Assembly: GCA_902778255.1 (NCBI GenBank)
Contig: CACYXD010000003.1
Coordinates: 124,001-188,000, forward strand
Direction: 5' to 3'
Source: an uncultured Prevotellaceae bacterium
GTDB taxonomy: Bacteria; Bacteroidota; Bacteroidia; Bacteroidales; Bacteroidaceae
Length of the DNA stretch: 64,000 nucleotides
A program made the translations under genes and the position numbers. Each line of letters starts with the position of its first letter. Position 1 is the stretch's first letter. A model generated the notes under the pieces. The model did no database searches and was not told the DNA's origin. It worked only from the letters and a program-made list of their open reading frames with translations. Below, piece by piece: positions 15,968 through 25,020 of the stretch.

Positions 15968-16825
15968 TTAATCGACCATAGCAAGTGAATGTCCTGTCAG
16001 CAGCAGGATGATAATGATGCCGCCAACGATAATTCGGTAGATTCCGAATGCCTTGAAACCATATTTGGTAAGGAAAGCTACAAACCATTTCATGGCAAGC
16101 AATGCCACAATAAATGCCACTACGCAACCCAATATCAGCATAGTGATGTTGTGGGGAGTAGCCCATGCAGTATCCTCCTTCAGCAAATCAAGCAGGTCAA
16201 GCAGCGTGGCACCAGCCATAGTGGGTACAGCCAGGAAAAACGAGAACTCAGCTGCACGCTGGCGTGTCAAACCTTGCGTCATACCGCCCACGATGGTAGC
16301 CATCGAACGCGATACGCCAGGAATGACAGAGATACACTGATATAGACCTATGTTGAATGCCCGTTTCTCATTGAGTTTTGTGGCATCAGTACCTTTGTTG
16401 AACAATTTGTCGCAGAACAGCATGAAAACACCTCCCACGACCAGCATAATTGCAACTACCTCTACGCTATCGAGCAGCCAATCGAGTAATCCTGATTTCT
16501 TTGCGGCAAGGCCGATGACTACGGCAGGCAGGACACCAACGATGAGCAACCAGTAAAAATAATACTTGTGCTTCAACTTCTGGAACATAGAACTGCCTTC
16601 TGGTGCAGGCGTATTGTCAAACTGAAAGAAACGCTTCCAGTATAAACATACTACCGATAGTATCGCTCCAAACTGGATAATAAAAGTAAAAGCGTGGACG
16701 AATGGGTCGCCCTGGGGCACGTTCAGCAGGTTCTGTGTGATAATCATATGGCCTGTTGACGATACAGGCAGAAACTCCGTGAGTCCCTCTACGATGGCAA
16801 TAATAATTGTCTCTATCCAATCCAT
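15968..16825 (-). CDS. uppP: Undecaprenyl-diphosphatase
   Basis: A 285-residue polytopic membrane protein of the BacA/UppP family, which dephosphorylates undecaprenyl diphosphate to recycle the lipid carrier of peptidoglycan and surface glycan synthesis; overexpression gives bacitracin resistance. Both family motifs are present: EGLTEFLPVSSTGHMII near the N-terminus and PGVSRSMATIVGG near residue 165. About seven to eight hydrophobic segments are visible. It lies in an operon with ftsX and a DUF3098 protein, fitting a cell-envelope role. Confidence 0.95.
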   Translation of the reverse strand: MDWIETIIIAIVEGLTEFLPVSSTGHMIITQNLLNVPQGDPFVHAFTFIIQFGAILSVVCLYWKRFFQFDNTPAPEGSSMFQKLKHKYYFYWLLIVGVLPAVVIGLAAKKSGLLDWLLDSVEVVAIMLVVGGVFMLFCDKLFNKGTDATKLNEKRAFNIGLYQCISVIPGVSRSMATIVGGMTQGLTRQRAAEFSFFLAVPTMAGATLLDLLDLLKEDTAWATPHNITMLILGCVVAFIVALLAMKWFVAFLTKYGFKAFGIYRIIVGGIIIILLLTGHSLAMVD

Positions 16826-16830
16826 ACTGA

Positions 16831-17052
16831 TTATTTACTCTTGTGCACAACGGCATAAATCATTGAAACAAAGCCGAAAAGGCATACCAACGGAGCAACC
16901 TTTATGCGGCGTGCACTGAAAATATCGGGATTGTAGGCTTGGTCGGTAGAACCGTCACCTGCCATCAGAATAAAACCGATGATGACAATAGCCATGCCAA
17001 TAGCCAAAAGGATGAAATTCATCCGTCCAAATGCAAAGTCTCTCTTATCCAT
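16831..17052 (-). CDS. DUF3098 family small membrane protein
   Basis: A 73-residue protein with two hydrophobic helices (LLAIGMAIVIIGFILMAGD and VAPLVCLFGFVSMIYAVV) joined by a polar loop (FSARRIKVAP). This is the form of DUF3098, a Bacteroidota membrane protein typically found between ftsX and uppP, as here. The spacing of 5 bp to uppP supports co-transcription. The function is unknown; the conserved neighbourhood suggests a link to cell division or envelope assembly. Confidence 0.85.
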   Translation of the reverse strand: MDKRDFAFGRMNFILLAIGMAIVIIGFILMAGDGSTDQAYNPDIFSARRIKVAPLVCLFGFVSMIYAVVHKSK

Positions 17053-17121
17053 TTGTTTTAATGCTTAATTCTTAATTCCTAATCGGCAAAGCCGACAACT
17101 CTTAATTCTTAAATCTAAACT
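17053..17121. repeat. Intergenic hairpin repeat (TTAATTCTTAA flanks, CGGCAAAGCCG centre)
   Basis: Copies of TTAATTCTTAATT flank a small palindrome, ATCGGCAAAGCCGACA. On the opposite strand this reads AATTAAGAG...TCGGCTTTGCCGA...GAATTAAGAATTAAG, very like the spacer at 50551-50635. It lies between ftsX and the DUF3098 gene inside an operon, so it is transcribed. Confidence 0.55.
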
Positions 17122-18000
17122 CTAAATTTTATAGAGTTCGCCTGCCGTCATGCGCAGGAACTTGTTGACCGACAGCAGCGTGCAGAATACCGTGATGGCA
17201 AAGCCAAAAGCAAAGATGGCTGCGGCCGTGATAACCAGTTCGTGCCATGTCATAATCTCGTCAATATATGGCATATAAGGCATCAGACCATAGATAACTC
17301 CTCCTAACAACAGACAGGTAAGTATGGCTGAGATAAGTCCCACAACGATGGCCTGCTTTAGGAATGGGCGTCGGATGAAGCCCCATGAGGCTCCCACCAA
17401 CTTCATTGTGTGGATGGTGAACCGACGTGAATAGATGCTTAACTGAATGGAGTTGCTAATCAGCGTATAGCAGATAAAAATAAGCAAAGCAGCTAATACC
17501 AGCAGGGTCACGTTGACAGGCTCCAGCAGATGGTTCATGCTCTCAATCTCGTCCTTGGTATAAGCTACTTCTACTACACGCTTGTCCTTTCTCAGATTCT
17601 CGGAAATACGTTTTAGCGAGTCGGTATTGGCATAGTCGGCCTCCATTTTTACTGACAGTTCTGCAGAAAAGGGATTGCATCCAGTAAACTCCATTGGGTC
17701 AACGCCCATCTCGGTAGTAGCCATTTTTAGCGCATCCTCGCTGCTGATATAAACGACATCACGGGCATAGGCCTCTTTGCGAATAGTGTTACCAAGTGAT
17801 TTCCCATTCTCTTGCGAAACCGTGTCGCCAAGAATGACGCTTATCTCCACGTTTTCACGCAGACTCTTTTGTAAATTATGAGTTGTCAGCACAGATAGCA
17901 TAACAAATCCCAATAATGTCAGCACCATAGTTGTGCTAATACAGAGAGTGATCATTTGCAATCCGTGCCTGCGCTTCTCCAGATTCCTACTCTTTCTCAT
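17122..18000 (-). CDS. ftsX: Cell division ABC-transporter-like permease FtsX
   Basis: A 292-residue inner-membrane protein of the FtsX family, which with the ATPase FtsE links division to peptidoglycan hydrolase activation. A first membrane helix lies near residues 20-40 (ITLCISTTMVLTLLGFVML). An extracytoplasmic loop of ~120 residues follows, including the typical ISSEDALKMATTEMG and FTGCNPFSAELSVKM. Three further helices fill the second half, with the conserved SIQLSIYSRRFTIHTMKLVG region between. No ftsE is adjacent, so it must be elsewhere. It heads the operon; a promoter lies at 18043-18073. Confidence 0.92.
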   Translation of the reverse strand: MRKSRNLEKRRHGLQMITLCISTTMVLTLLGFVMLSVLTTHNLQKSLRENVEISVILGDTVSQENGKSLGNTIRKEAYARDVVYISSEDALKMATTEMGVDPMEFTGCNPFSAELSVKMEADYANTDSLKRISENLRKDKRVVEVAYTKDEIESMNHLLEPVNVTLLVLAALLIFICYTLISNSIQLSIYSRRFTIHTMKLVGASWGFIRRPFLKQAIVVGLISAILTCLLLGGVIYGLMPYMPYIDEIMTWHELVITAAAIFAFGFAITVFCTLLSVNKFLRMTAGELYKI

Positions 18001-18042
18001 TTTTGACAGAGCCTAATAAGGCAAATTCTTAAAATAATTCTG

Positions 18043-18073
18043 CAAAGGTACGATAAATTGATAGAACGTCAAA
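18043..18073 (-). promoter_or_regulatory. Promoter of the ftsX-folK operon
   Basis: The minus strand shows TACCTTTG (18050-18043) and TTTG (18073-18070) with a 19-bp gap, close to the Bacteroidota consensus; the ATG is 42 bp downstream. Confidence 0.65.
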
Positions 18074-18176
18074 ACGTTTTAAGAATTATTTGCAAAATGA
18101 TTTTGATATGTATTAGTTTTTTGAGGACGGGCTAAAATATTTCTGTTTTGAGTGCCTGTAATTCATATTTCTTTTG

Positions 18177-18184
18177 TACCTTTG
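18177..18184 (+). promoter_or_regulatory. -7 promoter element of the purH-mre operon
   Basis: TACCTTTG matches the -7 consensus, 34 bp before the purH ATG. A TTTG at 18147-18150 is 26 bp away, longer than usual, so the -33 assignment is uncertain. Confidence 0.6.
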
Positions 18185-18218
18185 CAACCCCAAAAGTAAT
18201 CAATAAATATAAATAGGT

Positions 18219-18812
18219 ATGGCTGAAGCTAAAAAGATTAAGACAGCATTGATTTCCGTGTTCCATAAGGATGGACTGGATGAGTTGCTGAAAAAGTTGA
18301 ACGCAGAAGGCGTTAAGTTCTTGTCAACTGGTGGCACCCAGAAGTTTATTGAGGAGCAGGGGTATCCTTGTCAGAAGGTAGAGGACGTGACGACGTATCC
18401 CTCTATCCTTGGCGGTCGTGTGAAGACCTTGCATCCGAAAGTGTTTGGAGGAATCTTGGGCCGTCGCGACAATGAAGGCGACCGTGAGCAAATGGCAAAA
18501 TACGAGATTCCTGAAATTGACCTTGTGATCGTTGACTTGTATCCTTTCGAGCAGACGGTGGCAAGCGGTGCTAACGAGGCTGACATCATTGAGAAGATTG
18601 ATATTGGCGGTATCTCGTTGATTCGTGCTGGAGCCAAGAACTTCAAGGATGTGGTCATCGTGCCTTCAAAGGCTGAGTATGGCGTACTGCTTGATATCTT
18701 GAACAAGAAAGGTGCTCAGACTGACATTGAGGACCGCAAGATGTTTGCTGCCCGTGCATTTGGTGTGAGCAGTCATTACGACACAGCCATTCACGGTTGG
18801 TTTACAAAATAA
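18219..18812 (+). CDS. purH: IMP cyclohydrolase, stand-alone N-terminal domain of PurH
   Basis: A 197-residue protein matching only the MGS-like IMP cyclohydrolase domain of PurH, which closes the purine ring from FAICAR to IMP. Family stretches include ALISVFHKDGLDELLKKL, FLSTGGTQKFIEEQG, GGRVKTLHPKVFGGILGRR, VVDLYPFEQTV and KIDIGGISLIRAGAKNFKDV. The usual bifunctional enzyme is ~510 residues; here the frame ends with a normal stop after FTK, and mreB follows 34 bp later. The AICAR formyltransferase domain is therefore absent and must be supplied by another gene. It opens the rod-shape operon. Confidence 0.9.
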   Translation: MAEAKKIKTALISVFHKDGLDELLKKLNAEGVKFLSTGGTQKFIEEQGYPCQKVEDVTTYPSILGGRVKTLHPKVFGGILGRRDNEGDREQMAKYEIPEIDLVIVDLYPFEQTVASGANEADIIEKIDIGGISLIRAGAKNFKDVVIVPSKAEYGVLLDILNKKGAQTDIEDRKMFAARAFGVSSHYDTAIHGWFTK

Positions 18813-18846
18813 ATTGTAAATCGTAAATTGTAAAAAGTAAATTTGA

Positions 18847-19869
18847 ATGGGATTTTTCAGTTTTAGACAAGAATTGGCCATGGACTTGGGTACGGCCAAC
18901 ACAATCATAATCAGTGATGACAAGATTGTGGTGGATGAGCCGTCGGTCGTGGCATTGGATCGTCGGACCGACAAGATGATTGCAGTCGGTCAGATGGCCA
19001 AGATGATGTATGAAAAGACGCACGACAATATCCGCACCATCCGTCCGTTGCGTGACGGCGTGATTGCCGACTTCTCTGCCTGTGAGCAGATGATGCGCGG
19101 CTTAATCAAGATGGTGCATACTGGCCATCATTTCTTCTCACCGTCATTGCGTATGGTGATTGGTGTGCCCAGCGGTTCTACTGAGGTGGAACTGCGTGCC
19201 GTTCGTGACTCTGCTGAGCACGCTGACGGTCGTGATGTCTATCTGATTTACGAACCAATGGCTGCTGCTATAGGTATCGGAATCGACGTGCTGGCAGCTG
19301 AGGGTAATATGATTGTGGATATCGGTGGCGGCTCTACTGAGATTGCCGTTATTTCCCTGGGAGGCATCGTGTTGAATAATTCCATCCGTACTGCCGGTGA
19401 CGACCTGACCGCTGATATTCAGGAATATATGTCTCGTCAGCATAACGTGAAGGTTTCCGAGCGTATGGCTGAGCGTATCAAGATTAACGTTGGTTCTGCA
19501 TTGACCGATCTTGGCGATGAGGGTCCCGATGACTATGTGGTACATGGACCTAACCGTATCACTGCGCTACCTATGGAAGTACCTGTGTGCTATCAGGAGA
19601 TTGCCCATTGTCTGGATAAGACGATAGCGAAGATTGAAAATGCTGTGCTCTCGGCTCTGGAGAATACACCTCCTGAACTATATGCCGACATTGTGAAGAA
19701 TGGTATTTATCTGAGTGGTGGCGGTGCTTTGCTACGCGGTCTTGATAAGCGTTTGGAGGATAAGATCAACATTGAGTTCCATGTCCCAGAGGATCCTTTG
19801 CATTCAGTGGCAAAGGGTGCTGGTATCGCACTGAAGAATATCGATCGCTTTACATTCCTAAAGAGATAG
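18847..19869 (+). CDS. mreB: Rod shape-determining actin homologue MreB
   Basis: A 340-residue bacterial actin that forms membrane-associated filaments guiding lateral wall synthesis. The phosphate-1 motif DLGTANTIIISDDKIVVDEP, the VIGVPSGSTEVELRAVRDSA region, the phosphate-2 motif IVDIGGGSTEIAVISLGG and the adenosine motif GIYLSGGGALLRGL are all present. Length is normal. The spacer to purH is made of ATTGTAAATCGTAAATTG-type simple repeat. It is followed 1 bp later by mreC. Confidence 0.97.
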   Translation: MGFFSFRQELAMDLGTANTIIISDDKIVVDEPSVVALDRRTDKMIAVGQMAKMMYEKTHDNIRTIRPLRDGVIADFSACEQMMRGLIKMVHTGHHFFSPSLRMVIGVPSGSTEVELRAVRDSAEHADGRDVYLIYEPMAAAIGIGIDVLAAEGNMIVDIGGGSTEIAVISLGGIVLNNSIRTAGDDLTADIQEYMSRQHNVKVSERMAERIKINVGSALTDLGDEGPDDYVVHGPNRITALPMEVPVCYQEIAHCLDKTIAKIENAVLSALENTPPELYADIVKNGIYLSGGGALLRGLDKRLEDKINIEFHVPEDPLHSVAKGAGIALKNIDRFTFLKR

Positions 19870-19870
19870 A

Positions 19871-20728
19871 ATGCACAATCTGCTGGCATTCTTGGTCAAG
19901 TACAACCACTGGTTCGTCTTCCTTTTATTGGAGGTGGCCAGTGGTATGATGCTGTTTAAGTACAACAGCTATCAGGGCAGCACGTGGGTATCGTCGGCCA
20001 ACTACGTGGTGGGTACTGTCTATGAATGGCAGTCGGATGTTGAGAAATTCTTCTCTTTGGCATTACAGAACGAACAATTGTCGCGTCGCAACCTCTACCT
20101 GGAACATGAGGTGGGCATTCTGCGTGATCGTTTGGCTGAGGCCACAGCTGACACGTCGGCCCAGGAGTATTCGGAACTGCAGATGCTGAGCCAATATCAG
20201 ATGATCTCTGCAAAAGTAGTGAGCAACTCGGTAACCCTGCCTAATAATTTGATAACGATCAATAGAGGGAGGGCTGATGGCATTGAGTCGGATATGGGTG
20301 TTGCCTGTGGTAATGGCCTTGTAGGCGTGGTCTATCTGGCAAGTGAGCATTATGCTGTTGTAATACCAGTCCTAAATGTTCATTCTCATATCAGTGTGAC
20401 GATCCGTGGACGTGGATATTTTGGCTATATGACTTGGAGTGGTGGCAGCCCGGTAGAGGCTTATGTGGAAGATGTTCCCCGCCATGCTCAATTCGAGGTG
20501 GGCGACTGGGTTGAGACCAGTGGCTATTCCTCCATCTTTCCTTCGGGAATTACCGTGGGAAAGATTACAGAGATCAGCGATTCTGAGGATGGCTTGTCCT
20601 ATCGGCTGAAGATACACCTGTCAACCGATTTCGCTAATCTGCGTGATGTGTGCGTGATAACCGAGCGTGGCTTTGCCGAGCGTTTGCATCTGCTTGATGC
20701 TGCAAATGACTCTTTGACGATAAGATAA
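19871..20728 (+). CDS. mreC: Rod shape-determining protein MreC
   Basis: A 285-residue MreC, an inner-membrane protein whose periplasmic part scaffolds MreB, PBP2 and RodA. One membrane helix lies near residues 12-30 (HWFVFLLLEVASGMMLF). A coiled-coil region (~60-95, LQNEQLSRRNLYLEHEVGIL) is followed by the beta-rich core (VVSNSVTLPNNLITINRG and GDWVETSGYSSIFPSGITVG). Order and length are typical for Bacteroidota. Confidence 0.95.
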   Translation: MHNLLAFLVKYNHWFVFLLLEVASGMMLFKYNSYQGSTWVSSANYVVGTVYEWQSDVEKFFSLALQNEQLSRRNLYLEHEVGILRDRLAEATADTSAQEYSELQMLSQYQMISAKVVSNSVTLPNNLITINRGRADGIESDMGVACGNGLVGVVYLASEHYAVVIPVLNVHSHISVTIRGRGYFGYMTWSGGSPVEAYVEDVPRHAQFEVGDWVETSGYSSIFPSGITVGKITEISDSEDGLSYRLKIHLSTDFANLRDVCVITERGFAERLHLLDAANDSLTIR

Positions 20729-20741
20729 TGTAGGGGTAGCT

Positions 20742-21239
20742 ATGATGATGGATGTCTTAAAACGGTTGCTGTTGATGCTTGTGTTCACCTTAGCCCATGC
20801 CTTGGTGTTCCATCGTATCCATGTGTTTCATGTTGCTACGCCTTTATTCTATGTCTATTTCGTTCTGCTGTTCCCCCGTAGTTACCCTCGCTGGTCTATG
20901 TTGCTATGGTGTTTTTTTATGGGACTTGTCATCGATATGTTCTCCAATACCCCAGGTGTAGCTTCTGCTTCTATGACGCTCGTTGGGGCGCTGCAGCCAG
21001 TTTTTCTCTCTTTCTTCCAACCTCGTGATGCAGAAGAAAATATGCCAGTCTCAGCAGCGACACTTGGTTTTGGCAAGTACTCTGCCATGGTCTTGATGCT
21101 TACCTCAGTCTATTGTATGATGTTCTTTACGTTGGAATCGTTTAGTTTCTTTGACTGGATTTATTGGTTGGAGAGCATTCTGGGTTCTACTCTTCTCACA
21201 TCTTGTTTGATTCTTGCATTTGAGGGCTTTAGAAAATAG
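20742..21239 (+). CDS. mreD: Rod shape-determining protein MreD
   Basis: A 165-residue polytopic membrane protein in the normal mreD position. About five to six hydrophobic helices can be seen (for example LLLMLVFTLAHALVFHRI and PLFYVYFVLLFPRSYPRW). MreD connects the Mre filament with the elongation synthases. The start may be any of two adjacent in-frame ATGs (ATGATGATG); the first is given. Confidence 0.92.
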   Translation: MMMDVLKRLLLMLVFTLAHALVFHRIHVFHVATPLFYVYFVLLFPRSYPRWSMLLWCFFMGLVIDMFSNTPGVASASMTLVGALQPVFLSFFQPRDAEENMPVSAATLGFGKYSAMVLMLTSVYCMMFFTLESFSFFDWIYWLESILGSTLLTSCLILAFEGFRK

Positions 21240-21248
21240 TCATTGCGT

Positions 21249-23099
21249 GTGAAAAATTACGGGCTGGAGAATCGACGGTTTGTGATAGGTGGCGTGGCAG
21301 TATTGATTGTCACAATCTATATTGTACGGCTGTTTACACTTCAGCTGATGAGCGATGACTATAAGAAGAATGCTGACTCTAATGCTTTCCTGAAGAAGAT
21401 TGATTATCCCTCTCGTGGCATTATTACCGATCGTCAGGGTAAACTGCTGGTTTATAACCAGCCAGCCTATGATATCATGGTGGTGATGAACGAGGCTAAG
21501 GACCATTTGGATACACTTGACTTCTGCAGTTTGTTGGGCATCACCAGAAAAGAATTCGACGAGCGTATGTCAACCATCAAGGATCGTTCGAAGAATCCCG
21601 GTTATTCACGATTCACCCAACAGATGTTTCTGAGTCAGCTCTCTGATCGTGACTTCAGTGTGTTGCAGGAAAAGATGTATCGCTTTCCAGGCTTTTATTT
21701 TCAGAAACGTAGTATCCGCCAATATGAATATCCTTATGCAGCGCATGTCTTGGGCGATGTGGCTGAGGTTTCACCTGCAGATATCAAGGAAGACGATTAT
21801 TATCAGTCGGGCGACTATATCGGAAAACTTGGCGTGGAGCGTTTCTATGAGAAATATCTTCGTGGTGAAAAGGGAGTACAGATATTGCTGCGTGATGCTC
21901 GCGGTCGTATTCAAGGCAGTTATAAAAATGGCGAATTAGACCGTCCACCGGTGCCTGGTAAGAATCTGAAACTGGGTATTGATGTGGAATTGCAGGCCTT
22001 AGGTGAACAGCTGCTTGAAGGAAAGATGGGCTCTATCGTTGCGATAGAACCCAAGACGGGTGAGGTGCTCTGTATGGTGAGCGCCCCAGGTTATGATCCT
22101 CGTATGATGGTTGGCCGCCAGCGCTCTAAGAGTCACCGTCTGTTGGGACAGGATCCCTGGAAACCATTGCTCAACCGTTCGATTATGGGTACCTATCCTC
22201 CAGGTTCTACCTTCAAGACGACGCAGGCTCTGACCTTTATGACAGAGGGAGTTATTACCTCTGAGACACCTTATCCTTGTTATCATGGCTTTATTTTTAA
22301 GGGCCTCCGCGTTGGTTGCCATGGTCATCCATCCCCCTTACCTCTGGTTCCAGCCATCGCCACATCGTGTAATGGCTATTTCTGTTGGGGACTCTACTAT
22401 ATGATGGGTAATCGACGTAAGTATTCTACCGTACAGACTGCCATGGACACTTGGCGTGATTATATGGTTTCTATGGGATTCGGCTATCCTTTAGGCATTG
22501 ATTTGCCAGGTGAGAAGCGTGGTCTGATTCCCAATGCCAAATTCTACGATAAAGCCTACAAAGGCTCATGGAACGGATTGACCATCATCTCCATATCTAT
22601 AGGACAGGGTGAGGTGACGGCAACTCCACTACAGATAGCCAATTTAGGGGCAACGATTGCCAACCGTGGTTTCTTTATCACACCACATGTGGTGAAAGAG
22701 ATAGAGGATGGCGATCTTGACACACTCTACACACAGCGGCGTTATACGAAGGCCGGTCGGGATGCTTATGACCAAGTTGTTCGAGGAATGCGTCAGGCTG
22801 TGCTGAATGGAACGTGTCATGCTTTGGCTACTTATGACTTTATGGCCTGTGGAAAAACGGGTACGGCCCAGAATCGTGGGCAGGACCATTCCGTTTTCAT
22901 GGGCTTTGCACCAATGGATGATCCGAAAATAGCTGTTTCTGTCTATGTGGAGAATGGCGGCTGGGGTGCTACCTTTGGTGTGCCTATTGGTGGGTTGATA
23001 ATGGAAAAATATTTGAAAGGTGAACTTTCAGAAGCCTCGTTGGCGAGGGCCAAGGAAATTCAAGGTAAACGCATCAACTATGGAACAGCTGACAGATAG
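21249..23099 (+). CDS. mrdA: Penicillin-binding protein 2 (elongasome transpeptidase)
   Basis: A 616-residue class B penicillin-binding protein that cross-links peptidoglycan during elongation. A membrane anchor lies near the start (GGVAVLIVTIYIVRLFTLQL). A dimerisation/pedestal domain follows (SRGIITDRQGKLLVYNQPAY). The transpeptidase domain carries the nucleophile Ser320 in YPPGSTFKTTQAL, the SxN-like TSCNGYF and the CGKTGTAQN motif. The GTG at 21249 is chosen because it gives MKNYGLENRRFVIGG, the usual Bacteroidales N-terminus; a TTG two codons earlier is the alternative. Its 3' end overlaps rodA by 20 bp. Confidence 0.93.
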   Translation: MKNYGLENRRFVIGGVAVLIVTIYIVRLFTLQLMSDDYKKNADSNAFLKKIDYPSRGIITDRQGKLLVYNQPAYDIMVVMNEAKDHLDTLDFCSLLGITRKEFDERMSTIKDRSKNPGYSRFTQQMFLSQLSDRDFSVLQEKMYRFPGFYFQKRSIRQYEYPYAAHVLGDVAEVSPADIKEDDYYQSGDYIGKLGVERFYEKYLRGEKGVQILLRDARGRIQGSYKNGELDRPPVPGKNLKLGIDVELQALGEQLLEGKMGSIVAIEPKTGEVLCMVSAPGYDPRMMVGRQRSKSHRLLGQDPWKPLLNRSIMGTYPPGSTFKTTQALTFMTEGVITSETPYPCYHGFIFKGLRVGCHGHPSPLPLVPAIATSCNGYFCWGLYYMMGNRRKYSTVQTAMDTWRDYMVSMGFGYPLGIDLPGEKRGLIPNAKFYDKAYKGSWNGLTIISISIGQGEVTATPLQIANLGATIANRGFFITPHVVKEIEDGDLDTLYTQRRYTKAGRDAYDQVVRGMRQAVLNGTCHALATYDFMACGKTGTAQNRGQDHSVFMGFAPMDDPKIAVSVYVENGGWGATFGVPIGGLIMEKYLKGELSEASLARAKEIQGKRINYGTADR

Positions 23100-24549
23100 G
23101 AAGCAAGGCGTGATACGCTCTATTGACTGGTGGACGGTGGCAATCTATGTGGCTCTGCTCACGTTCGGATGGCTCAGTGTGTGCGGAGCCAGTTATACCT
23201 ATGGCGATACGGATATCTTCTCGTTGTCGGCACGTTCGGGTATGCAGATTGTGTGGATAGGCACTTCCCTGATGCTGGCTACCATACTGCTGTTGCTTGA
23301 TGACCGCCTCTATGATACGTTTGCATACGTTATATTCGGCGCTCTTCTTCTTCTTCTGTTTGCCACCATCTTCAACCCCCACAGTATCAAAGGCTCGCGG
23401 TCGTGGCTGGTATTGGGCCCTCTACGATTGCAGCCGGCAGAGTTCGCGAAGTTTGCTACAGCGTTGGCACTCGCCAAGTTTATGGGGCGCTATGGGTATG
23501 ACATCAGTAAGACCCGTGATTTCCTGAAAACTATGCTCATCGTGCTCCTGCCCATGCTGTTTATCGTCATGCAGCGTGAGACAGGCTCGGCTCTTGTCTA
23601 CCTGTCGTTTTTCCTAATGTTCTATCGTGAGGGTATGACTGGCAGCGTGCTTTTCACAGGAGTGGCTATGGTTCTTTATTTTGTGATAGGCATCCGATTT
23701 GCAGAATCACCAATGTGGTACACACCTACGTCAGTGGGACATTTTATTGTTTCCTTGCTCATACAGATATTCTCGTCGGTGATGATAGGGGTTTATTGCC
23801 GTGACTGGCAGAAAGCCTTAATGTGTCTCGCAGTGTGTCTGGGAGTCACAGTTGTATGTGTCCTCTTCTCGCTCTATGTGATACCTTTTGATTTGTTCTG
23901 GGTTCAGGTGTCTCTTTGTGTGCTGTTAATAGGCTATTGTCTATGGCAAGCCATACGCACGCGTGTACATAATTATTTTTGGATTATGGGATTTGTGCTT
24001 GGATCGCTTGTCTTTTTCAACTCAGCCGACTATGCCTTGAATCATGTGCTGGAGAAACACCAACGTACGCGTATCTATGTCTTGTTGGGGATGGAAGAGG
24101 ATTTGAGGGGTGCGGGCTATAATGTACATCAGAGTGAGATCGCTATCGGTTCAGGTGGCCTGGAAGGCAAGGGCTTTTTGAACGGTACTCAGACTAAACT
24201 GAAATATGTGCCTGAGCAGGATACCGACTTTATTTTCTGTACCGTTGGTGAAGAAGAGGGCTTTATTGGCGCAGCTGGTGTACTCTTGCTGTTCCTAGCT
24301 TTGATCTTGAGGCTGATACATTTGGCAGAGCGCCAACCAACAGCATTTGGACGTGTATATGGCTATTGTGTGTTGTCAGTGTTTCTCTTCCATGTTGCCA
24401 TCAATGTGGGGATGGTTTTAGGATTGGCACCTGTCATAGGCATACCGTTGCCATTCTTCTCATACGGAGGCTCTTCACTGTGGGGCTTCACGCTCCTGCT
24501 GTTTATCTTTCTGCGTATTGATGCAGGACGTTATGTGCTGAACAATTAA
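23080..24549 (+). CDS. rodA: Rod shape-determining SEDS glycosyltransferase RodA
   Basis: A 489-residue SEDS protein that polymerises lipid II and works with PBP2. The start (MEQLTDRKQGVIRSIDWWTV) lies inside mrdA, an overlap of 20 bp. About ten hydrophobic helices are visible. Signatures include SIKGSRSWLVLGPLRLQPAE (with FAKFATALALAKF after it), the GSGGLEGKGFLNGTQTKLKY loop, VPEQDTDFIFCTVGEEEGF, and the C-terminal GIPLPFFSYGGSSLWGF. It is longer than the ~370-residue E. coli form, from an extended membrane region at ~190-330, as is common in Bacteroidota. It meets gldH head to tail with no spacer. Confidence 0.95.
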   Translation: MEQLTDRKQGVIRSIDWWTVAIYVALLTFGWLSVCGASYTYGDTDIFSLSARSGMQIVWIGTSLMLATILLLLDDRLYDTFAYVIFGALLLLLFATIFNPHSIKGSRSWLVLGPLRLQPAEFAKFATALALAKFMGRYGYDISKTRDFLKTMLIVLLPMLFIVMQRETGSALVYLSFFLMFYREGMTGSVLFTGVAMVLYFVIGIRFAESPMWYTPTSVGHFIVSLLIQIFSSVMIGVYCRDWQKALMCLAVCLGVTVVCVLFSLYVIPFDLFWVQVSLCVLLIGYCLWQAIRTRVHNYFWIMGFVLGSLVFFNSADYALNHVLEKHQRTRIYVLLGMEEDLRGAGYNVHQSEIAIGSGGLEGKGFLNGTQTKLKYVPEQDTDFIFCTVGEEEGFIGAAGVLLLFLALILRLIHLAERQPTAFGRVYGYCVLSVFLFHVAINVGMVLGLAPVIGIPLPFFSYGGSSLWGFTLLLFIFLRIDAGRYVLNN

Positions 24550-25020
24550 TTATTCTGTCAGTTTCTTAAGTGTAAATCCAATATCTGTGATGCCTGGCAG
24601 CATCTCCCGGCTCATGTGGTGACATATGCTGACATTCAGCGTGTCGCCAGCTTGTAGGTGGACTGTCGTAAGTGGTATGTCAATCTGATGGATGCTTGTA
24701 CCACTGCCTTTCAGTATCCCTTTCTCACCAACTATCTCGCAATTAATGGTGTCAACTCTGTTTGGCTCTTGTGTGCTTTTCTTTTGGTTGACTATCAATG
24801 TCAGGTTGCGATATGGATAGGTTCCTATGGCACGTAGTCCTAAGGTCTCTGCATACTGCCCTTCTTCTGCATAAGGAATCATAAAGCAGATGGTATCATG
24901 ACGCTCCCATCCATCAGTATCGATGGGTTCGTAGTGACTGTAAATAATCTGGCGGTTGCAACTGGTCAGTGTCAGCGCAACCGCCATAATTGTATAGATG
25001 CTATTCCTTAGTAGGCTCAT
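24550..25020 (-). CDS. gldH: GldH-type lipoprotein
   Basis: A 156-residue protein with a lipoprotein signal peptide and lipobox ending at Cys21 (TLTSCNRQ). The rest (YSHYEPIDTDGWERHDTICF, then YRNLTLIVNQKK and LPGITDIGFTLKKL) follows the pattern of GldH, known from gliding motility and type IX secretion in Bacteroidota but also present in non-gliding members. The start MSLLRNSIYTIMAVALTL is chosen because it gives the signal peptide; the upstream in-frame ATGs lie in ricT. It overlaps the ricT end by 20 bp, so the two are coupled. The role here is inferred: envelope or secretion accessory. Confidence 0.8.
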   Translation of the reverse strand: MSLLRNSIYTIMAVALTLTSCNRQIIYSHYEPIDTDGWERHDTICFMIPYAEEGQYAETLGLRAIGTYPYRNLTLIVNQKKSTQEPNRVDTINCEIVGEKGILKGSGTSIHQIDIPLTTVHLQAGDTLNVSICHHMSREMLPGITDIGFTLKKLTE

